A stretch of 64,000 bases of DNA from Garcia nutans (GCA_947685225.1 CANTUV010000033.1:55591001-55655000), one strand, 5' to 3'; shown: positions 10,993-23,916, counted from the first letter of the stretch. Notes: a model not told the origin generated them from the sequence alone. Translations and numbers: made by a program.

Positions 10993-13315
10993 CTATGCAT
11001 CTCCCTTTTTTTCTTCTATGTCATTTCTTTTCCTTAGGATCCCAAGTCCGTTTAGTTGGAAATTTTGTATAAGTATGAGTACTACATCATCATGCTCAAT
11101 ATTTGTTTGCATCCATTCCGTGAGCATTGTTCTTTGTGAGTCGGGGTTATTTACAATGTAGCTTATGTCAGAATCTTTCTCAAAAGTAATCACATTCCTA
11201 CCTGGTAAATGGACAATTAATCTTTCAACTGCGGGATCTCTGAGATGAATTGGAAATTCAAACAATCTCCATGTAGATTCACATAGGGAAATATAACGAA
11301 AATCTAAAAATATTTTAATTTCATCACGTTCAGTATGGGCATCGTTATCACTTAGGCAAGATCTCTCATTGGCATTTTCAATAACAACAAGAATTCTATC
11401 TGAGCATTTTCTTATATATTTGAAAAGATATTTGACCAAAGTCGAGTGGCAGCAAAACTCAATATTTAAATGGGCTTCATATAAATTGGTTATCAACTAT
11501 GATACCATTCTTTTCACTAAATATATGATCATCTCTTCTTCTATACATAGCAAACCCATTTGCATCAATTGAAGTATTCATTTGAAACTTCTTTGAAAAA
11601 TGCTTAAAACAACGGTTGTCATACATTTATGGAGAATAAGGTTTCACCATGCCACAAGGACCATGAATCATAAATTTTGAAACCAATTTGTATGCAATAA
11701 GATCAGTCTTTTTATCTTGCAACTCTGAGCATATGATATGGTCAATTTCAGAAGGGCTCAAAGGCTTAAAAGAATGATCAAGCCATATTAAGCAGTGTAT
11801 GTGCAAGAGACTCCTTTTTGCGAATTCAACTGTGTATAAAAGCGATAAAATTTTGCCGAAGCATCTCTTCTTCCTAATATCTTTAATCAAGCTGTCGACT
11901 TTCATTTTAAAAACACAGCTGAGAATATCAGGATGATTTTCGAGTTTCTTACCATTGATAAGTTGCAACATGTTATAAACTTCATTCCATTGTGGGTTAC
12001 AAGTAAATGTAATAAATAAATTTGGGCACCAAAAAAAATCTACATATTGTCATTACATCGTGATAGTGTTCAAGCATGTATCTCAGTCCACCTGTGTATG
12101 TTAATGGCAAAATTATCGCTTTTCTAATAGAGTTTCCATCTCGATCACCCCGATGGAAAGCATCACGAATACCCATAAAAATATCTGATCATAACTTCTT
12201 TTAATTCTTTGGAATGAAGTCTAAACATTCTTGTTCAACACATGTGAAAGCATCGACAACAAATTGCTGGAACAAATGACCACTGCGTAGGAGAATGGAG
12301 TAGTCATCCTCTCGTTATTGTAAGAGATAAGCATAGTATTCACGTATATTAACACATTGCCTTTTAAGCTTCTTTTTCATCTAGAGATAAAAATTTTATG
12401 TCAATTGCATAGCCTTGTTCTCCATATGGAAATAGAATTGGATATTGCATTGCCATAAGACACGAGTGTAAATTACTAATCCATTTTAATCTTCCATTCT
12501 TGTATTCAACAATAATATCCCTATCTTTATGATAAAAACCAAAATCTCCAACTAATATACTAGCAATTTCTATTGATGAAGGTTCGTTGTGCCTTACATC
12601 ATCATTCATCTTCTTTCCAACCAATCCAAGACGTAGAGGTAAAAAATTGTCATCGTTAAATCTATCTCTAGCCATTCTAAAAGATTATGTAATCTCATTG
12701 CATTCATCAAACATTTTCATAATTGCTTCAATAACTTCTTGATCAACAAACTTGCGAGGGTCATTACCCAAAATAGCAGACATTCTATTCTTTACTTCAT
12801 TATGGGTATCAGACATATAAAGTTGCACAAATCTAGGTTTATCACCATCCTCTGGTAACAAAAAACCCATCAAATGGTAATTTTAGCAACACAATCTGAA
12901 AACATATGGACCATTCCCTTTGTTGATCTCATGGTCAATTTTGCCACTGATTGAAGTAAATGCAAATATTGAATTATAAATTTGAATATTTTCCCAAAAT
13001 CTTTTCGATGTTGTGCTTTCATCGAATGACATAAGCATTTGAAGATAAGGACGTGGTCCCTTAAATTTGGGCAGACGAACCATTCTAGTTTTACAACACA
13101 AAGGAAATTCATGTGATTGCCTCATCATTGTTACTTTTATAGCCTCATTAAGCCAAAATAATGCCCCACAATAAATACATTTGCAATCTGGTATTTCATC
13201 ATCATTTTTTGTTCTTTTTTATTGGTTTTCAAAAACAAAGTTCCTTGTTGATGCTGAAGGATGATCTAGATCATTTAAAAGGCTAGTGATTTTTCGTTTG
13301 CGCAAGGGTAAAGTC
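10993..13315 (-). pseudogene. Helitron replication initiator (zinc finger + HUH Rep domain), degenerate
   Basis: On the minus strand, ~13215-13090 encodes CKCIYCGALFWLNEA and FPLCC, the N-terminal zinc-finger region of plant Helitron proteins. Then follow KGPRPYLQMLMSF, a region ending HNEPSSIEIASILVGD, and the helitron-like N-terminal domain. The HUH motif is HIHCLIWL (~11810), and the two-tyrosine motif is KYLFKYI (~11435), with both Tyr still present. Frameshifts or stops occur at about 12870, 12680, 12360, 11990, 11625 and 11490, so the copy is dead although catalytic residues survive locally. A TTTTTAG acceptor-like site near 13316 may mark the start of the exon; any upstream exon is not identified. 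Confidence 0.85.
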
Positions 13316-13854
13316 CTAAAAAGTTAAAGATGGAAAGAATAAAAATCTCTAAATATATCCTTCATTATAAAATTATATCACTTATGAAGATCATTTAATA
13401 ATAACACAACTACCATCAATGAAGTTATTTGTGGAAAATGTCGACGATGTATAAATAGGACATCCATTGATTATTTCATCAACATGATTCATCTAAAGAT
13501 GTCCAAAAAAACTTATGGATTCAATGTGGATATATAAAATATCAAAATATAAAGCTACTTGATCATACAATAGTAGCAATATGAAAAAAAGTAAAAATGA
13601 AATGAAATAAACAATATAAAATGAAAAACATAAACCAAAATATAAAAATTTAAGCCTATATTGAAAACTTGCATAATAAACTATGAAACATCTAATAAAC
13701 GAATTCATACATGTTCAAATTAAGCCAACATTATATTTTAATAAGTAATCAATTTTATGGGCAAAGTTCACAACCTATGAAGATTAATTAACTAACCTAG
13801 TAATTAAACAAAAAGGATCAAAATTAACTAAACTCATTTAAATGTATGAGAGAA

Positions 13855-14884
13855 AGGAAATTATAACAAAGAATAATTTAGTTGTTTATAATACTTTATC
13901 AAAAATACCATCCAAAATAAAGCAAAAAGCACCAATTACTTATTTCTAAATTTTAAAACACTATATGTAAAAATTTAAAAACAATATATATAATATATAT
14001 AATACTTTCTAAAGGATACCATACAAAATAAATCAAAACTACAAATTACCTACTTGTAAATTAAAAAATAATATCTTAATAAATTTATAAACTATATATA
14101 TATATATAAGCACACACATACATACATATAATAGATAATTAGGATATCGTACAAAATCAAAACCATCAATTGCCCACTTATAAATTAAAAAAATAATATC
14201 TCAACAAATTTACAAACTATATAATTAAGTGCACACACACATACATATATATAATAAATAATTAGGATACCATACAAAATAAATCAGAAACCACGAATTG
14301 CTTACTTGTAAATTTAAAAATAATATTTTAATAAATTTACAAACTATATATATAGATGCACACACACACGCATAAAATAATAATAATAATAATTATTATT
14401 ATTATTATTATTATAGTGATATATATATATATATATGAAAGTCAATCAAGATAATAAACAACTAAATTTTTATAGTGATAACTGAAAACTAAATAAAAAA
14501 AGCAAATATTTGAAAAATAAAAAAATTATAAGAAGCAATAATTTAGTTCTTTATAATATTTTTTTTCCAAAGATGTCACATAAAATAAATCAAATAACAC
14601 TAATTACTTATTTTTAAATAGACACAGAAATACCATGCAAGATAATATAACAATTTAATTCTTATATTGATAATTGAAAATAAAATAAAATAAAAATCTA
14701 ATATATGAAAGAAAAAAAATTATAAGAAGCAATAATTTAATTCTTTACAATACTTTTTTAATGATACCATATAAAATAAATGGAATATCACTAATTGCTT
14801 ATTTTTAAATAGACACAAAAACATCATCTATGATAATGGATAACCATTAATGTTCGCAATGATAATTGAATATATGTATATGCA

Positions 14885-14915
<31 letters not shown>

Positions 14916-15220
14916 TTTGAAAAGTCAGTCAATATAATGAACAACAACTAAATTTTTAGAGTGATAATTGAAAACAAACTAAAGAAATTAGCTAATATAT
15001 GAAGTAAAGAGAATTATAAGAATAAAAAATTTAGTTCTTTATAATACTTTTTGAATGGTACTATATAAAGTAAATCACATAGGGCTAATTATTTCTTTTC
15101 CAATAGAAATAGAAATATCATTTCAAACAATGAATAATCTAATAATTGAAAATTAAAATAAAAAATAAGCAATATATGAGACAAAAAGATTATACAAACG
15201 TAAAATTTAATTGAGAAATA
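13855..15220. repeat. Degenerate tandem array of ~200-300-bp units (4-5 copies)
   Basis: A module reading AATTATAAGAAGCAATAATT, then TAGTTCTTTATAATACTTTT, an ATA-CCATATAAAATAAAT-like segment, and TAATTACTTATTTTTAAATAG recurs at about 13855, 14505, 14703 and 15003, with a partial copy at 15178. Copies differ by many substitutions and by inserted TA/TG microsatellites. It lies in the presumed 5' non-coding side of the Helitron. Confidence 0.7.
14014..14370. repeat. Three copies of a ~123-bp AT-rich unit inside the larger array
   Basis: Units start near 14014, 14140 and 14263. Each carries GGATACCATACAAAATAAAT, a TTGCYYACTTGTAAATT segment, ATTTACAAACTATATA and a GCACACACAC run. A TAA/ATT palindromic microsatellite (about 14375-14415) closes the array. 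Confidence 0.75.
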
Positions 15221-15930
15221 TATCCCAATTGAGAAAAAAACAAAGAAGAAAGGATTGTATAAACTCAATCCAATACAAACAATGACATTATCAACTGCAA
15301 GAAAAATAACGGTTCTTTAGCTGCTAATAGCTATTGCTAGTCTTAATTTTGATAATAAGTCATTGGAGGTTCCAAAATCTGAGTATTTATTTAGAATGTT
15401 GATAACATTAATAACAAACATTAGAGAAAAAAAGAAAGAGAAGAATAATTTAAAGACTTTAGAAAATAAATTCAGATATTTTTTCTTGATTTTTTTGTTT
15501 GATATAATTCAGAGAGAAAGAGATGCTTACAAAGTGAGGAATGAGTGAAGTTTTTTTTATAGGAAATGAGTGGATGAAAAATAAAATTCATACTTCATAT
15601 CTGTTAAGAGGGCATGATCTACAATCTACTACATTAAGTATGGAGTTTTACACATTTTTTGCCTAAAAGTAGAAATATATGCAGAATAATTTTTGCCTAA
15701 AATAGATATTTATGTGGTATTTGTATCCATTTACCGTTTCATAACATTGATTAAGGTTTCATATTCTAATTCCATTAATTTTAAGCCTACCTAGTTTATC
15801 AATTGTATTAGTGATGGAGAGTGTAATCACCATTAGCTTTAGTTGCTAATTCATATGGGTTTATATTTAAAAAATACAATTGATGATGGTGACATTACTG
15901 GCATGTGATATAATTATGCTAACAATGAGG

Positions 15931-16895
15931 AAGTTAATTCAGTAGCAACCCAAAAATAAAAACTCATGAAATACAAAAGCCAAATCAAAATGAAAAAAAA
16001 AAAAACAATGTCCAAATCCAAACATAGTAATATCGTAGTATATAAAAGCCACATCAAAACATGGTAATATCGTAGTATACAAAAGTCACATCAAAATTAA
16101 ATAATTGATTCAATCGCAACAAAAAAATCCCTGAAATACAAAATTGAAATCAAAATTGAAAAAAATCAATAAATACGATATCTAATAAAAGTCACACTAA
16201 TATAATAGTAAACATACAATAAAATGAAAAGTTTAATGAATAGACTATCAATTTTGTATATAACAATATGAAGCTATGTATTTTTCATCCTCAATTGTAA
16301 GTACATTTGTTTATTCATACACTTTTAAGTTATTACATGTCCAAGAAGGCCTATAAATTTAATATGGATATATAAAATATCAAGCTACTTGATCATACAT
16401 AGGAGTAATATGAAAAGAGGAAAAAATAAAATAATATAAACAATGAAAAATGGAAAACATAAGCTAATACATAAAAATTTAAGCCCAAATAAAAAATTTA
16501 AATAATAAATTATGAAACATCTGACAAACCAATTTATATATTTTCAAATTATACCAGCATAATGTTTAAATAAATAATCAATCATATGAAAATTCAATAA
16601 GAAAATTAATTCAGTAGTCCAAAACCAAAAAGCTTATGAAATACAAAAGTCAAATCAAAACATAAAAAAAAAAATCAAGAAATACAAAAGACAAATCAAA
16701 GTATAATAACATTGTAGTATGTAAAAATCCATCAAAATCAAGTAATTAATTCAATTGTAGCCCAAAAAAACCTATGAAATATAAAATTTAAATCAAAATG
16801 GAAAAAAATAAATATTATACTTAGTAAAAATCACACTAATATAATAATAAACACACAATAGAATGATGGAGTTCAATGAATATATTGTCAATCTT
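15931..16895. repeat. ~300-bp direct repeat, copies 15931-16255 and 16601-16895
   Basis: The copies are offset by 670 bases and share TTAATTCAGTAG, ATGAAATACAAAAG, AAGTCACACTAATATAATA-like and CACAATARAATGA segments. They flank the second copy of the 255-bp repeat, so a block of roughly 670 bases seems to have been duplicated. Confidence 0.7.
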
Positions 16896-16999
16896 CAACA
16901 CATTTAATATTTAAATTTTAATAAAAAATTATTTTTTATTTTATAAATTTACTAATTATTAATGACTTAATTAATCTTATAAATTAAAAACTTAATTAA

Positions 17000-18797
17000 T
17001 ATATATTGAAATATTTACTATCTACCATATTAATAGTTAATATCATAATTGAAAAAATTAACATAATTTACTCTAATTTCACTATTCATACAATTCACTC
17101 TAATTTTACTGCCCGTCCAATATTTTTTAAAAATTTTTTGATAATTTTTCTATTTAAATTAAAATTTTATTTATTAAATGATAATTTTATATTTAAATTA
17201 AATTTATAATTTATTAGAATAAAATTTTTTATGATAAATTATATATTTGAATTAAAATTTTATTCATTAAACTAAAACAGATAATGATAATATCATATTA
17301 AAATAAATTTTCTATTTTTTAAATGATGATTTTATATTCAAAATAAATTTATATTTATTAAATTAAAAATTTTATGAAAATCTTTATGGTTAATTAAATT
17401 TTTATTTATTAAATTAAAAACTTTCATCATAATCTGCATATTTGAATTAAATTTTATTTATTAATTTAAAATTTTCATAATAATATTTAAGTTCAAATTA
17501 ATTACTAAATTAAAAATATTGCAATAATTTTAATGTTTAAATTTTATCTATTTACTATTATTATAAATAATAAAATTAAACAATTGTTTCCATATGACCA
17601 TTTTTATTAAGGTCATCCGAATTTTGAATCATCAATTTATTTTGTTGCTATGGTTCCATTTCATTTTTTTTAAGAATTAGTTATGTTGAATTTTATCTTG
17701 AATTTATTTAAAATGAATTGAAAACTTTTTTGCTTTAAAATTTGGATTCTCTCAATTTGAATTCTGATTTCACCACTCACTATTCTCAAAACAATTATCA
17801 TTTTGAATCTTAATAATTATCATCAACACGTTATTTGAACAATTCAACTTATAATATATACAAATAATCAATTATTTAGATTAATTAATGATCATATATA
17901 TATATTCAAATAATAATTAATTATTTAGCCACATAATAAGTATTTAAAAACTTTTGAAAATCATTTCAACCATTGATTTGATTTATACCATCTATATGTC
18001 AATTAATTGATTAATTTAAAAAAAAACATATTAAATTAAAATTGATAGATATAAATAAAGCTTATCATTGTATGACATGAAGTTCCTTGAAAGTTATTAT
18101 GAATAAACTGTGTTTTCTAGATCACGTACAAGCAACCAAAAGACTATTAACAATAACTATAATTAACGTCTCTCCTCTATTTTTCTCTATCAAACACAAA
18201 AATAATTGCAATAAAAATTATATAGACACATCAAGAAAGCAATTCATTAACACTACCCAATGTCCAAAACATAGGTAACTCTTTTTTTATTTAAGAACCT
18301 GAATGTTTTCATGCAAAAATATATATCACTTGTAAAAACCCATCAACATTTTTTAACCACAACATTTAACTTAATCTCTAGTTTTTTAAAAAATTACCCA
18401 TTATTTTTTACAATAATCTATTTTCTTAAGTAAACATAGAGCATTAAAACCATACTAAACATAGAATTTTATATCATTGATCCATAATTCTTCATGAAGT
18501 ATTCTAACACAGCCACACATATGGATAAACATCCATATTAGATAATTCACTATTAACAAAAATATTAGATTACCATTATCTAAACACATATTACATATAT
18601 CAAGTCGTTAACACAATAGGTACACAATACAAAAGATTAAACTAAACATATACAACACCATGAGGTTGTGAGGTTGTTAATGGCTAACAAAATATAATAA
18701 CATATATATAATTCTAGAACAATTGTATATAACCAACACATTTCACAACTCCTATATGCAAAATTCACAACCTCAAACAAAAACAAATTTATACAAT
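17000..18797. other. Very AT-rich non-coding DNA
   Basis: There are long runs of A/T with recurring AATTTTTATTTATTAAATT-like phrases between about 16900 and 17560. No gene, RNA or clear terminal repeat was recognised. Confidence 0.5.
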
Positions 18798-19259
18798 TCA
18801 AGCTTCATCTCTTATCCTCTTTGTACCCCTCTTTTGCACCCGATAATCCTTTGTTAATTTATAAGCATCATTTAAAACCTGCTTAAGTACCTGTAACTCA
18901 TGTATTACCTCATCCTTCTCCCTGGAGATCTCTTTATATACCTCTTCACTTAGTTTCTCTGTAGTAGTCAACTCATCCACCTTATCTCTACATTTATCTA
19001 ATTCTTCCTTATTGCAATCATAGAAGTCTAGTGGATAAGCTGTTTTTAGAAAATTCATAGCATAAATCAACGACCAATGCTTTGCATCTTCAATGTTGAT
19101 ATCGCTAACAACAAATAAATCAATAATGTTCCTTCCCCTATCAGCATCTTTATAACTAAGGAAGCAACGACTACTATAGATGTCATTCTCTAGTGATTGG
19201 TAAATTTTATAATATTGTATTGGAAGACCTATTTGTTCTAATATTTCAACTAAGATCAG
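18798..19259 (-). CDS. Unidentified 153-codon reading frame, coiled-coil C-terminus
   Basis: This open frame on the minus strand stands out from its AT-rich surroundings. It has no ATG at its start: it opens after a TTATCTTAG acceptor-like site at 19260, so it may be a last exon. It reads LILVEILEQIGLP..., then SSRCFLSYKDADRGRNIIDL, HWSLIYAMNFLKTAYPLDF, a Lys/Glu-rich stretch with heptad-like Leu/Val spacing (about residues 85-135) and a basic end KRGTKRIRDEA that looks like a nuclear signal. The stop is TGA/TAA-type at 18798-18800. A possible upstream exon ends with ATGAAG and donor GTACTA near 19981. I do not recognise the family. It may be a Helitron-carried or captured gene fragment. Confidence 0.4.
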   Translation of the reverse strand: MILVEILEQIGLPIQYYKIYQSLENDIYSSRCFLSYKDADRGRNIIDLFVVSDINIEDAKHWSLIYAMNFLKTAYPLDFYDCNKEELDKCRDKVDELTTTEKLSEEVYKEISREKDEVIHELQVLKQVLNDAYKLTKDYRVQKRGTKRIRDEA

Positions 19260-20996
19260 CTAAGATAAACTGATAGAACAACCTAAGAATAGACATCTGC
19301 AAAACAGAAGTGTTAATTTTTCCTAAAAAAGTTACCTCACCAATGGGAAAAAAAACTAGAAATTAAATTCAATAATTAATAGAAGCTCTATTGGAGCAAT
19401 TCACCTACGTATCCCTTTTTCCCTTTGTAAAAAATCCAATAAATAAAAAAGATGAAAAGGAAAGAAATGAAAAGGAAAACATGACAAATACTTAAAGCAT
19501 AATCTAATATCCTCTAATGGAAAACTCAAACAAAATCAAGCTAATGATTTAAAGAAATGTTGCATAAAAAATAGGCAAACCAATGAATTCAATCACTAAC
19601 AGCAACCCAATTCTTAAACTAACCACTAACCAATTAAAAATTTTCTTGTATAAAATATAGAATAAATAAGATCAATTAAAAATGAGCTATATAAAATTCA
19701 TCTGACATCAACTAACCTCAAATTACATAAATTAACAACACAAGAGAAACTCTAAATAAATTGCTGACACACTTTAATAATTATCAAATAGACAGTTGTT
19801 ACTTCAATTGCCAAATACAATAACCACACACTATAACTATGCAATACCAACCACTCTACGCTAGATATTTTCATCATTTTACTGTGAATTCAAATCACAA
19901 ACCAATCAATAAAACCAAAACATCAATTGTTCTATATATGAAAAAGTTGCAGTAAAAGAACTTTAAGAGAAAAAATATAGTACCTTCATCCAAGTGAGCA
20001 AAAAATATGGGCAACAAAATTACGGGCCCTAAATTTATATCCAAGGAAGTCAGTTTATTAGAGTCATAGTTCAATTAGGACTAATTAATAGCTATTTAAT
20101 TAATTAATCAGAGCTAAAACCTATCACATTTACCATCATATCTAATCTATAATATAAAATACTGATAAAATCTTTATTAATTTTTTTTACCTTGACATAT
20201 CAACAAAAGATACTCAATCCTCTTCTCTTTATATGACAGCTAGAACATCCAAAGTGACAAAAAATCATATCGGATCTTGTTTTTCTTTAATCTATCACAT
20301 GGCTGAAGAAGAACCCTACATAATGATATTAATCCATGCAAATTATAAGCCAAATATACTGATAAAATATACTAAATGATAATATGTATTTAATATCAAA
20401 TATTTTCACAGATTCTTACAAAGAAAAAAATTCACAAATAAGCAAATAAGCCAATGTGTATAATACATGGATGCATTTGTACTGTAGAGCAATGATTTTT
20501 TAATCTCAAACAAATCTTGATTACTCTGGTGTGGTTAGGGTAGAAAAAAAAAATTTAGACTGATGTAACTTTTTGATATTTTGGGGATTTAAATTATGGG
20601 TATTGTGAAAAAAAAATCTATAAAAATTTAGAGCTCTTTTTCCCCTAATGTTACTGCTTAAATTTAAGAATTGAAAAAGATGAACAAGGAGAGAGGATGA
20701 AAATCGATAGAATAGAAGAATAGAGAAAGGAAATTATTTTGAAATTAATTTATTTTATCACACGGATCAACACACAAAAAGCTATATAAAAAATAAAAAG
20801 AGCGGCGTTAACAAAATTTTCTTTTACGTGCGCAATAGATCTAAACCTATTCTCTCACTAAGTCTTATTTTATCCATTTTAACATAGACAAAATCTCTTA
20901 AAAAAATTAAAATTGTAAAAAAGATAAATAATCTAAAAATTCATACCCATAAAAAAATTGTAATTTGATCGGTCCTATTAAATTATTATTATTATT
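19260..20996. other. Non-coding DNA between the unidentified frame and the candidate Helitron terminus
   Basis: It is AT-rich with no domain-bearing frame. A putative splice donor and short leader for the 18798-19259 frame (minus strand, near 19980) lie here. A TCTATAATATAAAATACTGA string near 20147 resembles Helitron 5' ends on the plus strand but is unconfirmed. Confidence 0.4.
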
Positions 20997-21165
20997 CTAT
21001 ATAATAGATTATTATTATTATTAATTGTTGAAAAAGTAAATTATTGAAAAAGTGAGTTTAATTATTGAAAAATTGGGTTTAAATAGAAAAGCAACAGAAA
21101 AGTGGATGCAATTGCACTGTAGATATACAGTGCAATTGCATCCACTTTTATACTATATAATAGAT
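20997..21165. repeat. Palindrome flanked by two copies of CTATATAATAGAT; candidate Helitron 5' terminus
   Basis: A perfect inverted repeat has 23-base arms (21098-21120 and 21127-21149, starting AAAAGTGGATGCAATTGCAC) around a 6-base loop. The 13-mer CTATATAATAGAT occurs at 20997-21009 and again at 21153-21165. On the minus strand each 13-mer reads A|TCTATTATATAG, i.e. a Helitron-like 5' TC preceded by the A of an AT target. That fits the orientation of the Rep-helicase genes, but the terminus is inferred. Confidence 0.5.
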
Positions 21166-23916
21166 ATATATGTTTTGTTTCTCTCACATACATGTCGGAC
21201 CCTTCTTCTTCTTCGTACTAACAACATATAATGTGGTTTTTAAGCTTTTACAAGAAATTTCACTATGCTGTTTTTGTATTTTTGAGGTTAATAACTGTAT
21301 AAAAAGATCAAATAAGAAGCAGAAGAATTTTTTTTTTTTTGCAGCAATTTTTCTCTTTATTCCATTCATCAATTGTGTTGGTGCAACAGAGCATAATGAT
21401 AATAATAGGTTCTAATAAATACCTTTATAATTATCAGAGAATAATACGATAGATAGAGATCTAGGAATAAATTTTATTGACGACTTAAGTGACCTGAACC
21501 AATAAAAAGTCCAAAAATCATTTATAATTGATTTTATTAAAGCTACTATTTTTAGGTGATCATGAGCATGAGAGCTTTATTGTGCTAATTATAATGGACC
21601 AATATAAATTAAAATATTGAGATAAACTTTTTTTTTAATATATATATATATAAGTTTTGGATTTTCTGGGTTAAATCATTGGAGCTTTAAGTGGATATAA
21701 AGAGACATAAATGGATACATTACATGTAAAGAAGAAGCTTAAGTGGGATATACTGAGAGAGTAAAGGCTAAGCTTATAGTGGGAAGTTCAATTTCTATCT
21801 TTTTTTTAAATTATTATCTCTTAAATTGCTTTGAATGGAACAGTTGCTGTAGTGGAGTCCGCCCTTTTTGACCCTTAATTTGATTTGTAATTATAGCTTG
21901 ATTATCCTTCTTTCATCAACTTAAAAAAACAAAAATACAAAAAAACAAAAAAGAAGAAGAAGAAGACTCACCATGTATGTCATTAAGTGCTTCGTTAATC
22001 TGTAAATTGCTGATGGGATTTGTTTCAGTTTTCAGTCTTCACGCATAGCTTAGATTATAATTAATTATTACAAAAAAGCTAGTCTACTTGTAAATTTGTA
22101 ATCCTAAATTATTATTTTTATTACTATATTTGTGATGCTCAGAGAATTAAATTCATGAAAAAGAATATATACATATGTCAACAGTATGAGGTAATCATAA
22201 AGAAATCATGGCCCTTTGATACTCTTCAACAGGAAAAACATGAAGAATGGGCAAAGTTTTTTATTATTATTATATAAAGCAACTAATTAAGTGCTCCTTT
22301 CTCATTAATTCATACTTCCGTTATTATTACTTTTTTTTTCTATAAATTTAAAAAATATATAATTATTATATTGATAATTTATATATTTTTTCTACCTTTA
22401 TTTATTTATATAATAATAATATAAATTATCATTAATTTTTTATTTAAAGTATAAATTTATTAAATGGTGAAATAAGAAAAAAAAATTTAAACGCATATTA
22501 CAAATAAACATGAGCAATTATTTTAAAAGATTTTAAAATAAAATAATAAATAATTTTTGTGAAACAGATAAAATATATAATTAGTATACAAAATAACTTT
22601 ATTATATGTATTAATTATCAATAATATTAAAATCCTTAAGTTCTAACACAGAGTGATATGAGTTTTAACTCGAATTGAAATAGGTAACTTTCTTAAATGC
22701 TCCAACTGATTCCGCAGAAAACATTGAATACAGGGATTTAGAAGCCCTTTTCCGTGCGTCTCTTTAATTGCTCCTTCAGTACATATTTTCCTAATTGGGT
22801 TTCTTAAAAACAACGTTTTCCTGCTGCCAAATTCAAACTCTGTCATGTCATAGGTCTCCAATTCTTCAACTGCAAAGTTAATTACTCAACTCCTTAATAT
22901 TATTTTTATCAAACTTTTAACAAAATAAGGCTTAATTTGATCATTTCTTTGTTGTGATCAAAATCATGCTAATAATATATTTACATATGTTTCTATTTTT
23001 CATCAAGCCCCCTTTTTTTTAATATTTTCACCTCACAGTTTATAAAAAAAAAATCATTTTTTTATGCAAATTATCTTTTTAAGATTTGAGCAGAATAAAA
23101 TTATAATTGCAATAAAACTCTTTTTATTAAATTTTAAAAAAATCAAATTTTAAATAATGTATGTCAGGGTCTTTTTCTTCTTTTCTCTTTCTTTTTATCT
23201 AAAAAAATATTAAGCGCAATCAATTTTACATTACCTTTTGAAAATTACCCTGATATAATAATTTTTAAAAATTACCACTTATCTCTCGGAGGAGTCTCTA
23301 TCACAAGCAAAATGAAGACCAAAATCAATTTGCTTTGCTTATGAGAGAGTGTGACTATAAAACCCAAGTTGGAGATGGACAAAAATTTCAGCAATTGAGG
23401 GGAGAAGAAAACATGGGCTTCGCGTAGGATTCACGTTCATGCAGTAACATTTACCCAAAGTTGAGAACTTTGTGTTCCACGTATGATATTATTCTCTCTC
23501 TCTCTTAGCTAATATTGAAAGAGCATTCTCTTGATAGTAGACCAAGTGTGACAAAATTAATGGAGGCTGAGTTTGATGCCCTTCTTCTGGTACAATTACA
23601 AAGGAGATGAAGAGAAGGGCATCATGTTCTCTTCCCCTCTAAACCCTCTTCATTCATATATGCTGGGGACACCAATTGGTCCTACAACTTATCCCACTCT
23701 CACTCGTTTCTTTATATATATATATATATATATAGATAGATATAGATATAGATTTCTCAATATATATATTTAGTTTGGTAAGAATTTAAAAGGGGAATTT
23801 GATTCTCATTCCATGTTTTTTATCACTGCACGATTTATTTGTAGATTCGATGCTTGATTTGGATCATAGCTGCTAATTTGGAGTGGAATTGTGGGTTTTT
23901 CTTCCCTATTACTGTG
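21166..23916. other. Intergenic region upstream of the glutamate dehydrogenase gene
   Basis: This is AT-rich DNA with microsatellite runs (CT run near 23495, TA/GATA run near 23715-23755). Bases ~23400-23916 may contain the promoter and first leader exon of the GDH gene, because a strong GTAAGT donor follows at 23917. Otherwise I see nothing supportable. Confidence 0.45.

Larger units (their letters stand above)
7110..13315 (-). mobile_element. Coding core of a decayed autonomous-type Helitron
   Basis: Read on the minus strand from right to left, this holds the three proteins of plant Helitrons. They are an N-terminal zinc finger plus HUH replication initiator (~13.3-11.0 kb), a PIF1-like SF1 helicase (~11.0-8.8 kb) and an RPA70-like ssDNA-binding protein (~8.6-7.1 kb). 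Helitrons move by rolling-circle replication and make no target duplication. Every domain is interrupted by stops or frameshifts, so the copy is not autonomous. The coordinates cover only the recognisable coding part. The real element is longer on both sides; a candidate 5' terminus is at ~21.16 kb, and the 3' end is unresolved. Confidence 0.85.
13497..16590. repeat. ~255-bp direct repeat, copies 13497-13760 and 16338-16590
   Basis: The two copies share the order of motifs GGATATATAAAATATCAA, CTACTTGATCATACA, CATAAAAATTTAAGC-like text, TGAAACATCT and ATAATCAATC, with substitutions and small indels. The first copy begins about 180 bases right of the last Rep codons, so it probably belongs to the Helitron or to DNA duplicated with it. 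No coding capacity is seen. Confidence 0.75.

Noticed and set aside
20141..20170. Plus-strand Helitron 5' end (TCTATAATATAAAATAC)
   Set aside because: Resembles known ends but no matching 3' terminus was found, and the coding core runs in the other orientation.
22643..22861. 72-codon minus-strand frame beginning METYDMTEFEFG
   Set aside because: Composition is gene-like but there is no recognised motif, no splice partner and no neighbouring exon; could be a captured fragment but not supportable.
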